A stretch of DNA of 5,194 bases from CACEUX01 sp964404235 (GTDB taxonomy: Bacteria; Fidelibacterota; Marinisomatia; Marinisomatales; UBA1611): positions 1 through 5,194 of the forward strand of contig CAYOJL010000117.1 in assembly GCA_964404235.1 (NCBI GenBank), read 5' to 3'. Positions 1 through 5,194 of this stretch are shown one piece after another (the first letter of the stretch is position 1; every line of letters begins with the position of its first letter). Both the position numbers and the translations under genes were made by a program. Under the pieces are notes generated by a model. That model was not told where the DNA came from. It made no database searches and saw only the letters and a list, made by a program, of their open reading frames with translations.

Positions 1-204
1 TTTACTAAAAATATTAAAAAAGCTGAAGACATAGCCAAAACAAAATTAAATGCTGGACTATGTTTTGTGAATGATTTTGTAAAATCTGATCCTAGATTAC
101 CATTCGGAGGAGTTAAGGAATCTGGATATGGTAGAGAACTATCAAGTTATGGCCTGATGGAGTTTGTAAATATAAAAACTGTTGTTGTGAATGATGTATC
201 ATAG
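1..204 (+). CDS. Aldehyde dehydrogenase, C-terminal fragment (succinate-semialdehyde dehydrogenase-like)
   Basis: Frame 1 is open from the window edge to a TAG at 202-204, giving the last 67 residues of a protein whose start lies outside. The fragment contains NAGLCFVNDFVKSDPRLPFG followed by GVKESGYGREL, the conserved C-terminal motif of the NAD(P)-dependent aldehyde dehydrogenase superfamily (PFGGxKxSGxGxE), and ends with EFVNIKTVVV. The NDFVKSDPRLPFGG version is typical of bacterial enzymes annotated as succinate-semialdehyde dehydrogenase, which oxidise an aldehyde to the acid in the cytoplasm. The catalytic Cys and Glu and the Rossmann fold lie upstream of the window, so substrate cannot be confirmed. 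The stop overlaps the start of the next gene by 14 bp, which suggests co-transcription. Superfamily assignment is firm; the succinate-semialdehyde specificity is a guess from motif resemblance. Confidence 0.9.
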   Translation, partial: FTKNIKKAEDIAKTKLNAGLCFVNDFVKSDPRLPFGGVKESGYGRELSSYGLMEFVNIKTVVVNDVS

Positions 205-733
205 CTGTATTACATTTTTTAGGTTGTTTTATTATATTATTTTAATTGTTTTTATTTCATCAGAGACTAGGGCTAAAGAAAATAAATTATTCTGGGATGG
301 TAGAGATTGGAATCGTGTATTGAAAAATGTGGATTATAATGCTGATGCTTGTTTTAATGTAAAGAGGGCTTATCTGCATGGTGCTTTAGATGGTAGGCTA
401 TATGCTTATTTGAAAATATGGAAAAAAGACCAAGACTTTGCAGATGATGTTTTTTCGGAGACAGTAGATTATCTTTCCAATCGAGAACTGATTAAAAATA
501 TTGATTATTTCTATCAAAATCCTCTAAATAACTATGTGCCTGTTCCTTCGGCAATATTGATTGCTAATATGTATGCTGAGAGGATACCTATAGAGAGCAT
601 AGACTTATATATAGAATCAACGAGAAGATGGATTAATAATTTAATCTTGGATTTGGATACACTGAATTATAGTAGATTACTCGAGGATAAGTGGATAAAA
701 CACCACGAAAAACAACTTAATCAATTCGAATAA
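191..733 (+). CDS. Small exported protein of unknown function (180 aa)
   Basis: I do not recognise this family. The protein begins with a likely signal peptide: a short N-terminal region with Arg11, a hydrophobic core at about residues 12-23 (LFYYIILIVFIS) and a possible cleavage site near TRA/KE (residues 26-30). The mature part is charged and looks mostly helical, with aromatic-rich segments such as YLHGALDGRLYAYL (61-74), IDYFYQNPLNNYVPVP (104-119) and IESTRRWI (141-148). A G-x(3)-G-type helix followed by an FYQNP...VPVP turn loosely recalls small helical periplasmic domains, but I would not name one. Two ATGs stand in tandem (191 and 194) with no Shine-Dalgarno sequence; either could be the start. 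It overlaps the upstream aldehyde dehydrogenase by 14 bp, so translation could be coupled, and its 3' end overlaps the convergent gene at 717-1112. The signal peptide makes a real gene likely. Confidence 0.7.
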   Translation: MMYHSCITFFRLFYYIILIVFISSETRAKENKLFWDGRDWNRVLKNVDYNADACFNVKRAYLHGALDGRLYAYLKIWKKDQDFADDVFSETVDYLSNRELIKNIDYFYQNPLNNYVPVPSAILIANMYAERIPIESIDLYIESTRRWINNLILDLDTLNYSRLLEDKWIKHHEKQLNQFE

Positions 734-1112
734 AACCTGATTTTGGATGCCATGCAAATACACGATTCTCACCATCAAATTTTACTTTCGAGATATTAAA
801 CTGAAAAGAGGGTGGATTATTACCTTTTAAATCATACGTTGTGGACTTAGTAGTTGAGAATCCTGTCTGAAGAGAAGGCTCATAGTGGTAAATCAATACC
901 ATTCTTTTTTCACCTAAAAACTGGTCACCAGAAAATTCAGATAAAAATCCTTCAAGATAATCTACCGGTCGCCCAACATGATTTGTGACTTCTATATTTA
1001 CCAATATTTTAGCATTTTCTATAACACGAGGACGAATATCAATGGAGAATGGAATCTTTTTTTGACTCCAAACTAAGCTAAAGAAAACAAGTATGATGAT
1101 ATATCGTTTCAT
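717..1112 (-). CDS. Small secreted beta-rich protein of unknown function (131 aa)
   Basis: The start is the ATG at 1112-1110. Residues 1-17 (MKRYIIILVFFSLVWSQ) form a classic short signal peptide: Lys-Arg, a hydrophobic core, then a polar boundary. The mature part of about 114 residues alternates polar and hydrophobic residues in strand-like stretches, for example AKILVNIEVTNHVGRPVDYL (34-53), RMVLIYHYEP (70-79) and SFQFNISKVKFD (102-113). This fits a single immunoglobulin-like beta-sandwich such as those describing 'conserved plus variable tail' secreted domains, but no named family is recognised. There are no cysteines in the mature part and no lipobox, so it is probably periplasmic or released and not a lipoprotein. 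No Shine-Dalgarno sequence precedes the start. It is transcribed divergently from the propeller gene at 1215 and overlaps the last 17 bp of the gene at 191-733 tail to tail. Confidence 0.7.
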   Translation of the reverse strand: MKRYIIILVFFSLVWSQKKIPFSIDIRPRVIENAKILVNIEVTNHVGRPVDYLEGFLSEFSGDQFLGEKRMVLIYHYEPSLQTGFSTTKSTTYDLKGNNPPSFQFNISKVKFDGENRVFAWHPKSGFIRID

Positions 1113-1116
1113 ATTA

Positions 1117-1139
1117 TGGAAATTGGGGTGAAAATTCCA
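1117..1139. promoter_or_regulatory. Imperfect inverted repeat just upstream of the small secreted gene
   Basis: TGGAAATT (1117-1124) faces AAATTCCA (1132-1139) around a GGGGTGA centre; seven of the eight base pairs match (1122 against 1134 is the mismatch). The repeat ends 4 bp before the ATG at 1112 on the minus strand. It could be an operator or a 5'-leader hairpin of that gene. Short AT-rich dyads arise by chance, so this is only a candidate. Confidence 0.22.
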
Positions 1140-1184
1140 AAGACAAAAGAGAAAGGTTGTATAATGTTATTAATTAAAGAATAC

Positions 1185-1190
1185 TATAAT
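1185..1190 (+). promoter_or_regulatory. Candidate -10 box upstream of the propeller gene
   Basis: A perfect TATAAT lies 24 bp before the ATG at 1215, within the 102-bp divergent intergenic region. A second TATAAT is at 1160-1165. No convincing -35 element stands at the usual 16-18 bp spacing for either, and no exact Bacteroidota-type TAnnTTTG box was found (ACAAATTTG at 1199-1207 is only loosely similar). The region is so AT-rich that such hexamers are expected by chance. The promoter of the minus-strand gene at 1112 must also lie in 1113-1214 but cannot be placed. Confidence 0.25.
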
Positions 1191-1214
1191 ATACTTTTAC
1201 AAATTTGAGTTATT

Positions 1215-3566
1215 ATGAATCGGTTATTGCTACTTTGTTTTTTAATCTCAACATTTGCTCATACTCAATCAAGGCTAGGTCAATGGAAAGCATTAACCTC
1301 AATATTAAATGTAAGAGATGTAATTTATACAGAAGAAGCTATTTATGCTGCGACTGGTGGAGGTGTTTTTGAAATAAAAGATGATCAGTATTCTGTATAC
1401 ACTACCGTAGATGGACTGAATGGCGTTGATCTATCTTGTGTTGTATTCGATCAAGAATCAAGTTTATGGATTGGTGGAAAGTCTCCATATGGATTTTTAC
1501 AGATTTATGATGTCATAAATAATGAATCCATAGCAAGTTTTGATTTTGGACTTACTTCAATCATAGATATTAAAATAAATGATATGACAGCTTGGGTGCT
1601 TTTCCAAGATGGAATTGATGTAGGTTTAATGAAATTTATTTTTAATGGGCAGTGGGAGTACCGTGACTCTTACAGTAATTATCCAGAAGAGGCTGGATAT
1701 ATTAATTGCCTTACTTTAAACGATTCTATTGTTTTTCTTGGTATGGAAGAAGGTTTATACTCTGCAATGATTGATGATAATATGAAAGATCCAAGTAACT
1801 GGACTAAACATATAACAGGATTTGATCAAGAGATTACTTCCATAGGCTTGAATGAAGAATATATAGTAATCACAACAAATACTGGATTATTTGAATATAA
1901 TTTATCTAATGATATATTAAATGAAGTAGAATTTTCTTACGAATTGACAAATGCTAAGAATTTGAATATTACAACTCATGGATATTGGTTTAGCGATGGT
2001 GAAAACTTATATCTAAGGTCAAATAATGGAGATTTATTAATTGATGATCGATTTGAGGTTACAAGTATTTCAAATAAATCTGATCAATTAATAGCCGGTT
2101 TAAACTCTGGGATTCTTTTTATTGATAAGACTGAAGGGGATTATATAACAAATAGATTACTACCTAATGCTCCAGTAACTGGGAGTTTTTCTGCAATTAC
2201 TATACTCGAAGATGGCAGACTAGTTGGTGGTAGTGGACATGGTATCTCAATATTTAATGGAATAGGCTGGAGAAATATTTTAGAAGTTAAAACCATTGGT
2301 TCTATGATAACTCAAACAGATTATGATTTTAATTTGTTTATTGGTGACACCGTGCAGTATGATTTTGGTGAATATATCGCTGATTTGGAGCAAGGTCCTG
2401 ATGGTTTACTTTACTGTGCTATTCGTGGTTCCCGCGTTTATTCGTCATACCCACCAAGATGGAGCGGAGGAGTTATTGTTCTAGACGTGGATGACCCTAC
2501 TAATATTTCTGTTATTGATACTACTTTTCTTAGCTATCATACTACATCGGGTAACTCAATTCCTTATCAGGTAACATTAGATGTTGAGTTTGATCGTGAT
2601 GGTAACTTATGGATAGCAAATCCTTATTGTATAAATGGTAATAATCCAGTTCATGTCAGATCACCTGATGGTATATGGAAACATTTTGGCTCTTCAGAAA
2701 CATCAACTCGAATTAGTCAATCACCAGGTTCAATTATTTTTGATAGGTGGGGTAGAGCCTGGGTTTCTGCATTCCAGGCTGAGGAGGCCAATTTAGGAAT
2801 ATATCCTAATGGAGGTATATCAATGCTAAGCTATGAGGGTGAGCCTTTTGATCCCATTAATTTTAATTGGGATATAATCAATAGTAGTGGCACCGTTTGG
2901 TCTTTAGGAATGGGAATCAATGATAGGCTATACTATCTTACGCCTTCAGGGTTAAACTATTATGACATTGGTAGTGGAATTAATCCTGTAATCAGGCAGA
3001 ATCCTTATTCATATTTCCCAAATATTTCTTTTGGGAGTGGCGCTGGAATTTCTATTGATAAACAAGGCAATATTTGGACCTATTCTCCAAGCCAAGGCAT
3101 ACATGTTCTATTAGAAAATACATCTTATTGGCCTGATATAAATGGATTTAGAACAAGTAATAGCCCACTACTATCCGATGAAATTAGAGATATCGATTTT
3201 GATGAAAAATTGAATCTTGCATATATTGCAACTAGCAAAGGTGTTAACGTTCTCAGAATACCATTTGGCGATCCAGAATCTGACTATAAAAATACAAAAG
3301 TATTTCCTAGCCCATTCTATATACCATCTAATAAACCAATGAAAGTAGATGGCTTGCTATATGAATCTTCAATGATGGTAACAACATTGGACGGTAAAAT
3401 TATACGACATATTAAATCTCAAGGAGTAGGTATTGATGGTGATCAATTATCTTGGGATGGTAGAGACAGTAATGGTGATTATGTTTCCACAGGGGTATAT
3501 CTCTTATTAATATATGCTAAAGACGGAACACGTACAGAAGAAAAAATAACAGTTATAAAGCAATAA
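1215..3566 (+). CDS. PorZ-like exported beta-propeller protein with T9SS-type C-terminal sorting domain (783 aa)
   Basis: The N-terminus MNRLLLLCFLISTFAHTQ is a signal peptide. From residue 21 the protein reads LGQWKALTSILNVRDVIYTE, followed by repeated propeller blades with the pattern 'xLWIxx...G(I/L)': AIYAATGGGVFEI (42-54), SLWIGG (83-88), IVFLGMEEGLY (172-182), LIAGLNSGILFI (292-303), LVGGSGHGISIF (336-347), NLWIAN (464-469), AWVSAF (515-520), NIWTYSPSQGIHVL (619-632) and LAYIATSKGVNVL (668-680). These are two-component-regulator-type propeller repeats. The tail from about residue 696 starts VFPSPFYIPS and ends WDGRDSNGDYVSTGVYLLLI, the FlgD-like/T9SS type A sorting fold. Opening sequence, two-propeller layout, C-terminal domain and length all resemble PorZ of Porphyromonas gingivalis (about 780 aa), a surface partner of the PorU sortase that binds anionic LPS. 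It could equally be another T9SS cargo. No Shine-Dalgarno sequence precedes the ATG. No other T9SS gene is in the window. Confidence 0.85.
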   Translation: MNRLLLLCFLISTFAHTQSRLGQWKALTSILNVRDVIYTEEAIYAATGGGVFEIKDDQYSVYTTVDGLNGVDLSCVVFDQESSLWIGGKSPYGFLQIYDVINNESIASFDFGLTSIIDIKINDMTAWVLFQDGIDVGLMKFIFNGQWEYRDSYSNYPEEAGYINCLTLNDSIVFLGMEEGLYSAMIDDNMKDPSNWTKHITGFDQEITSIGLNEEYIVITTNTGLFEYNLSNDILNEVEFSYELTNAKNLNITTHGYWFSDGENLYLRSNNGDLLIDDRFEVTSISNKSDQLIAGLNSGILFIDKTEGDYITNRLLPNAPVTGSFSAITILEDGRLVGGSGHGISIFNGIGWRNILEVKTIGSMITQTDYDFNLFIGDTVQYDFGEYIADLEQGPDGLLYCAIRGSRVYSSYPPRWSGGVIVLDVDDPTNISVIDTTFLSYHTTSGNSIPYQVTLDVEFDRDGNLWIANPYCINGNNPVHVRSPDGIWKHFGSSETSTRISQSPGSIIFDRWGRAWVSAFQAEEANLGIYPNGGISMLSYEGEPFDPINFNWDIINSSGTVWSLGMGINDRLYYLTPSGLNYYDIGSGINPVIRQNPYSYFPNISFGSGAGISIDKQGNIWTYSPSQGIHVLLENTSYWPDINGFRTSNSPLLSDEIRDIDFDEKLNLAYIATSKGVNVLRIPFGDPESDYKNTKVFPSPFYIPSNKPMKVDGLLYESSMMVTTLDGKIIRHIKSQGVGIDGDQLSWDGRDSNGDYVSTGVYLLLIYAKDGTRTEEKITVIKQ

Positions 3567-3580
3567 GAAGAGTACTGTTA
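3541..3580 (-). terminator. Possible weak intrinsic terminator of the adenosine deaminase transcript
   Basis: TAACAGT (3547-3553) and ACTGTTA (3574-3580) form a perfect 7-bp inverted repeat around a 20-nt loop. Read on the minus strand, the stem is followed directly by six T residues (complement of the A run 3541-3546). It lies just past the deaminase stop at 3584 and overlaps the end of the convergent propeller gene. The stem has only two GC pairs and the loop is long, so its strength is doubtful. There is no matching T-run on the plus strand. Confidence 0.3.
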
Positions 3581-3583
3581 AAT

Positions 3584-4648
3584 TTATTTATGATTAATGA
3601 ATTCTGGGTGAAGACCAAAATCTTTCTCAAATTCATTTGCTATTGATTGGATCATTTTGATTCTGTTAGTATGTTTCATGAACGCGCTTTTCATAGCAAT
3701 TATGGTAATCTCTCTAAAATCACTAAGGCTAAACTGAAATAAAGTGTGTGCTAACATGAATTCTTTAGTTAGCGTTGTATCAGATATAAGACGGTTGTCT
3801 GTATTCAAAGTAACTCTTATACCTTGCTTAAAATAGTCTTTTATTGGATGATACTTTAAAGATCTAACACTTTTTGTTTGCCAGTTAGAAGTAAGGCATA
3901 CTTCCAAAGTTATACGATGGTCATTCACATAACTCATTAAGTCCTTATCTTCTTTTAGTCTCGTCCCGTGCCCAATGCGGTTAGCACCACACTGATGTAT
4001 AGCCTGATGAATAGATGAGGGGCCGAAAGCTTCGCCTGCATGAATTGTAGCATTTATATTATTATTTCTAATAAGATAGAATGCTTCTCTATGCTCTTTT
4101 GCAGGAAAATTTTCTTCTGCACCTGCAAGATCAAAACCTACCACACCACGATTCTTATAGCGTACAGCAAGGTCAGCTAATTTTAAGGAGACCTCGGGTG
4201 AAATATGTCTTATACCACAAATAATAATACCAGATTTGACCCCAAAATTTTTCTGGCCTTTTTTAAGTCCTTTTTGTACGCACTCAATAGCATTATCTAG
4301 GGTCATCCCTTTTTTAGTATGTAGTATGGGTGAGTAACGTACTTCAATATATCGAACATTCTCTTTCGCTACGTCTTCAATCAATTCATAAGCAAATCGA
4401 AAAAGTGACTGGGGTGTCTGCATCACACTTAATGTGATGTCAAATCGTTTAATATAATCTTCTAACGAACCACGTTTTTTTCCAATTCGGAGGTATTTAT
4501 CTAGGTCGTTATAGTTTTGAAAAGGAAGTTTTACATTATCTATTTCTGCTTGTTCTAATATAGATCGTGTTCTTAGGCTACCATCTAAATGACAGTGAAG
4601 TTCAATTTTTGGTAATTTGGAAATTAAATTATAAGAAATAGACTGCAT
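3584..4648 (-). CDS. add: Adenosine deaminase (copy 1, complete, 354 aa)
   Basis: This cytoplasmic zinc enzyme of the amidohydrolase superfamily converts adenosine or deoxyadenosine to inosine or deoxyinosine and ammonia in purine salvage. Visible motifs: ELHCHLDGS with zinc ligands His18 and His20; GFDLAG (171-176); HAGE with zinc ligand His203 and catalytic Glu206; IGHGTRL with His227; CLTSN (251-255); and TLNTDNRL with zinc ligand Asp284. The residue after that Asp is Asn285, where mouse and E. coli enzymes have a second Asp; I recall TDNR from other bacterial members, so activity is expected. SNWQT carries Trp256 where Val is common. Length fits the family (about 330-360). I chose the ATG at 4648: the open frame extends 21 codons further to 4711, but that stretch is the transporter tail in another frame. 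AGGA (4660-4663) overlaps the transporter stop, 11 nt before the start. Aminodeoxyfutalosine or adenine deaminase are less likely alternatives. Confidence 0.93.
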   Translation of the reverse strand: MQSISYNLISKLPKIELHCHLDGSLRTRSILEQAEIDNVKLPFQNYNDLDKYLRIGKKRGSLEDYIKRFDITLSVMQTPQSLFRFAYELIEDVAKENVRYIEVRYSPILHTKKGMTLDNAIECVQKGLKKGQKNFGVKSGIIICGIRHISPEVSLKLADLAVRYKNRGVVGFDLAGAEENFPAKEHREAFYLIRNNNINATIHAGEAFGPSSIHQAIHQCGANRIGHGTRLKEDKDLMSYVNDHRITLEVCLTSNWQTKSVRSLKYHPIKDYFKQGIRVTLNTDNRLISDTTLTKEFMLAHTLFQFSLSDFREITIIAMKSAFMKHTNRIKMIQSIANEFEKDFGLHPEFINHK

Positions 4649-4791
4649 CTTTTTTGTTATCCTATTTTGGTCTTGAAACTTGATATAGAAACCAGATAGC
4701 CCCCAATGCACTGAGAAATGTTAAACCTGTTACAATATCTTGTTGTAGGTTAAGATGAATATTTTTTATTCCTATACTTGCAACTAAAGCT
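4480..4791. repeat. Diverged direct repeat, unit A (deaminase start plus transporter end)
   Basis: This 312-bp stretch matches 4802-5111 from end to end: both begin with TTCCAATTCG (deaminase codons near residue 56) and both end with CAACTAAAGCT (transporter). The longest exact match I noted is about 20 bp, in the deaminase HCHLDGS region. The repeat is a gene-pair duplication (or two variants of one locus) and not a mobile-element repeat. Confidence 0.85.
4662..4791 (-). CDS. OPT-family transporter, C-terminal fragment (copy next to deaminase copy 1)
   Basis: Reading left from the Ns, the last base of one codon (4791) is followed by ALVASIGIKNIHLN..., ending SRPK and a TAG at 4664-4662. It contains one membrane segment (about DIVTGLTFLSALGAIWFLYQ) and the end of another. 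It aligns without gaps over 42 residues to the better-preserved transporter tail at 4982-5194 (24 of 42 identical), which is how it is identified; on its own it would be unrecognisable. The rest of the gene, probably more than 500 codons, is missing behind the ten-N gap. Its stop is 13 nt before the ATG of deaminase copy 1, so the two are probably one operon. OPT proteins import oligopeptides or metal chelates across the inner membrane; the substrate here is unknown. Confidence 0.65.
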
Positions 4792-4801
4792 NNNNNNNNN
4801 N
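4792..4801. other. Assembly gap (ten Ns)
   Basis: Ten undetermined bases join the interior of a deaminase gene (ending after residue 56, RYLRIG, plus one base) to the interior of an OPT gene (about 43 codons from its end). The real distance cannot be 10 bp if both genes are intact: about 300 codons of deaminase and most of a transporter gene would have to fit. The run is therefore a placeholder of arbitrary length or a false scaffold join. Confidence 0.97.
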
Positions 4802-4970
4802 TTCCAATTCGAAGGTATCTATCAAGCTCTTTATACTTTTGCAAAGGGAGTTTTACTTTATCTATTTCTGCCTGTTCTAAGATAGAACTTGTTCTTAGAC
4901 TACCATCTAAATGACAGTGGAGTTCAACCTTTGGTAGTTGGGAAATCAATTCATAAGAAATATGCTGCAT
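4802..4970 (-). CDS. add: Adenosine deaminase (copy 2), N-terminal fragment cut by the assembly gap
   Basis: From the ATG at 4970-4968 the frame gives 56 residues, MQHISYELISQLPK... to RYLRIG, then runs into the Ns. It contains the ELHCHLDGSLR zinc-binding motif (His18, His20) and is 45 of 56 residues identical to copy 1 with no gaps. Only the N-terminus is visible, so whether the copy is intact cannot be judged. The 11-nt spacer after the upstream transporter stop (4982) has no good Shine-Dalgarno sequence, which suggests translational coupling or leaderless-style initiation as in many FCB-group bacteria. A computed frame continues through the Ns into transporter sequence (to 4662), but this is an artefact of the gap and not a fusion protein. 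Confidence 0.85.
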
Positions 4971-5111
4971 CTATAGATATCTTATTTAGATTTTGAACTT
5001 TGGTATAGCCACCAGATAGTTACGATTGCACTAATGGACGTTATAAATGTCACTATATCTGGATGAAGTTCAAGATTAATACTACTTATTCCTAGACTCG
5101 CAACTAAAGCT
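4802..5111. repeat. Diverged direct repeat, unit B (deaminase start plus transporter end)
   Basis: This 310-bp partner of 4480-4791 is in the same orientation. The length difference of 2 bp is explained by the transporter-deaminase spacer (11 nt here, 13 nt in unit A). The left edge abuts the ten Ns. Transporter homology surely continues to the right of 5111, but unit A is cut there by the gap. Confidence 0.85.
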
Positions 5112-5194
5112 AGTAATATTCCCATTAATGATTCACCAGCAATTAGGCCTGATGATACTAAGACACCATTTTGTAATATGCTATCAGGGTCTTT
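4982..5194 (-). CDS. OPT-family transporter, C-terminal fragment (copy next to deaminase copy 2)
   Basis: The minus strand is open from the window edge to a TAA at 4984-4982, giving 70 residues. GVLVSSGLIAGESLMGILLA (10-29) matches the pattern of the last helices of prokaryotic OPT oligopeptide transporters (G-x-L-x-ASGLIAGEAL-x-G). A second membrane segment follows at about residues 47-64 (DIVTFITSISAIVTIWWL), and the tail QSSKSK is short and basic. It is an inner-membrane protein; the N-terminal majority lies beyond the window. It precedes deaminase copy 2 by 11 nt, so the pair is almost certainly one transcription unit. The substrate (peptide, metal chelate or other) is not visible. The family call rests on a short but characteristic motif. 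Confidence 0.75.
   Translation of the reverse strand, partial: KDPDSILQNGVLVSSGLIAGESLMGILLALVASLGISSINLELHPDIVTFITSISAIVTIWWLYQSSKSK

Noticed and set aside
293..3470. The phrase WDGRD, with near-identical DNA (TGGGATGGTAGAGA), in both the 191-733 protein and the C-terminal domain of the propeller protein
   Set aside because: In the large protein it belongs to the conserved sorting-domain turn; in the small one it sits right after the signal peptide with no further similarity. A short chance match is the simplest reading.
4649..4711. N-terminal extension of deaminase copy 1 to an upstream ATG at 4711
   Set aside because: The 21 extra residues are out-of-frame translation of the transporter tail; the copy 2 protein starts at the equivalent inner Met, and the family begins shortly before the HCHLDGS motif.
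4662..4970. A continuous 102-codon minus-strand frame joining a deaminase N-terminus to a transporter tail
   Set aside because: The frame crosses ten Ns of unknown true length; the two halves match two different genes whose normal order is the reverse (transporter, then deaminase). It is a gap artefact and not a fusion.
1..5194. Mobile element, CRISPR array, tRNA or phage signals
   Set aside because: No transposase motifs, terminal inverted repeats, regularly spaced repeats or tRNA-like cloverleaf were seen; the only repeat is the duplicated gene-pair segment.

Overview
This AT-rich window looks like part of a metagenome-style scaffold from a bacterium of the FCB group (Neomarinimicrobiota/SAR406-like or Bacteroidota). 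The lineage is inferred from three things: a large exported beta-propeller protein ending in a type IX secretion (T9SS)-style sorting domain, starts that mostly lack a Shine-Dalgarno sequence, and low GC. No rRNA, tRNA, CRISPR array or transposase was seen.

Layout from left to right. (1) Positions 1-204 hold the C-terminal end of an NAD(P)-dependent aldehyde dehydrogenase, probably of the succinate-semialdehyde dehydrogenase type. (2) It overlaps by 14 bp a small exported protein of unknown function (191-733, +). (3) That gene converges on, and overlaps by 17 bp, a second small exported protein of unknown function (717-1112, -). (4) A 102-bp divergent intergenic region (1113-1214) separates it from (5) a 783-residue PorZ-like beta-propeller protein with a T9SS-type C-terminal domain (1215-3566, +). 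(6) After a 17-bp convergent gap comes a complete adenosine deaminase (3584-4648, -). (7) Directly upstream of the deaminase on the minus strand is the C-terminal end of an OPT-family transporter (4662-4791). Then come ten Ns (4792-4801), the N-terminal end of a second adenosine deaminase (4802-4970), and the C-terminal end of a second OPT transporter (4982-5194).

The most notable feature is the right-hand third. The gene pair OPT transporter -> adenosine deaminase occurs twice in the same orientation, with 11-13 nt between transporter stop and deaminase start in each copy. The ten-N gap lies between the cut-off second deaminase and the cut-off OPT gene. It must hide most of one deaminase and nearly all of one transporter, or else mark a false join between paralogous or strain-variant contigs. 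The two copies differ clearly at protein level (about 80% identity over the deaminase N-terminus, about 57% over the transporter C-terminus). The reading frame that runs through the Ns is therefore an artefact and not a fusion gene.

Functionally, the OPT/deaminase pair suggests uptake of a peptide-like or related substrate coupled to purine-nucleoside salvage. This is inference, because the OPT substrate cannot be read from the fragments. The propeller protein probably acts at the cell surface or in T9SS. The two small exported proteins have no function that I can assign.
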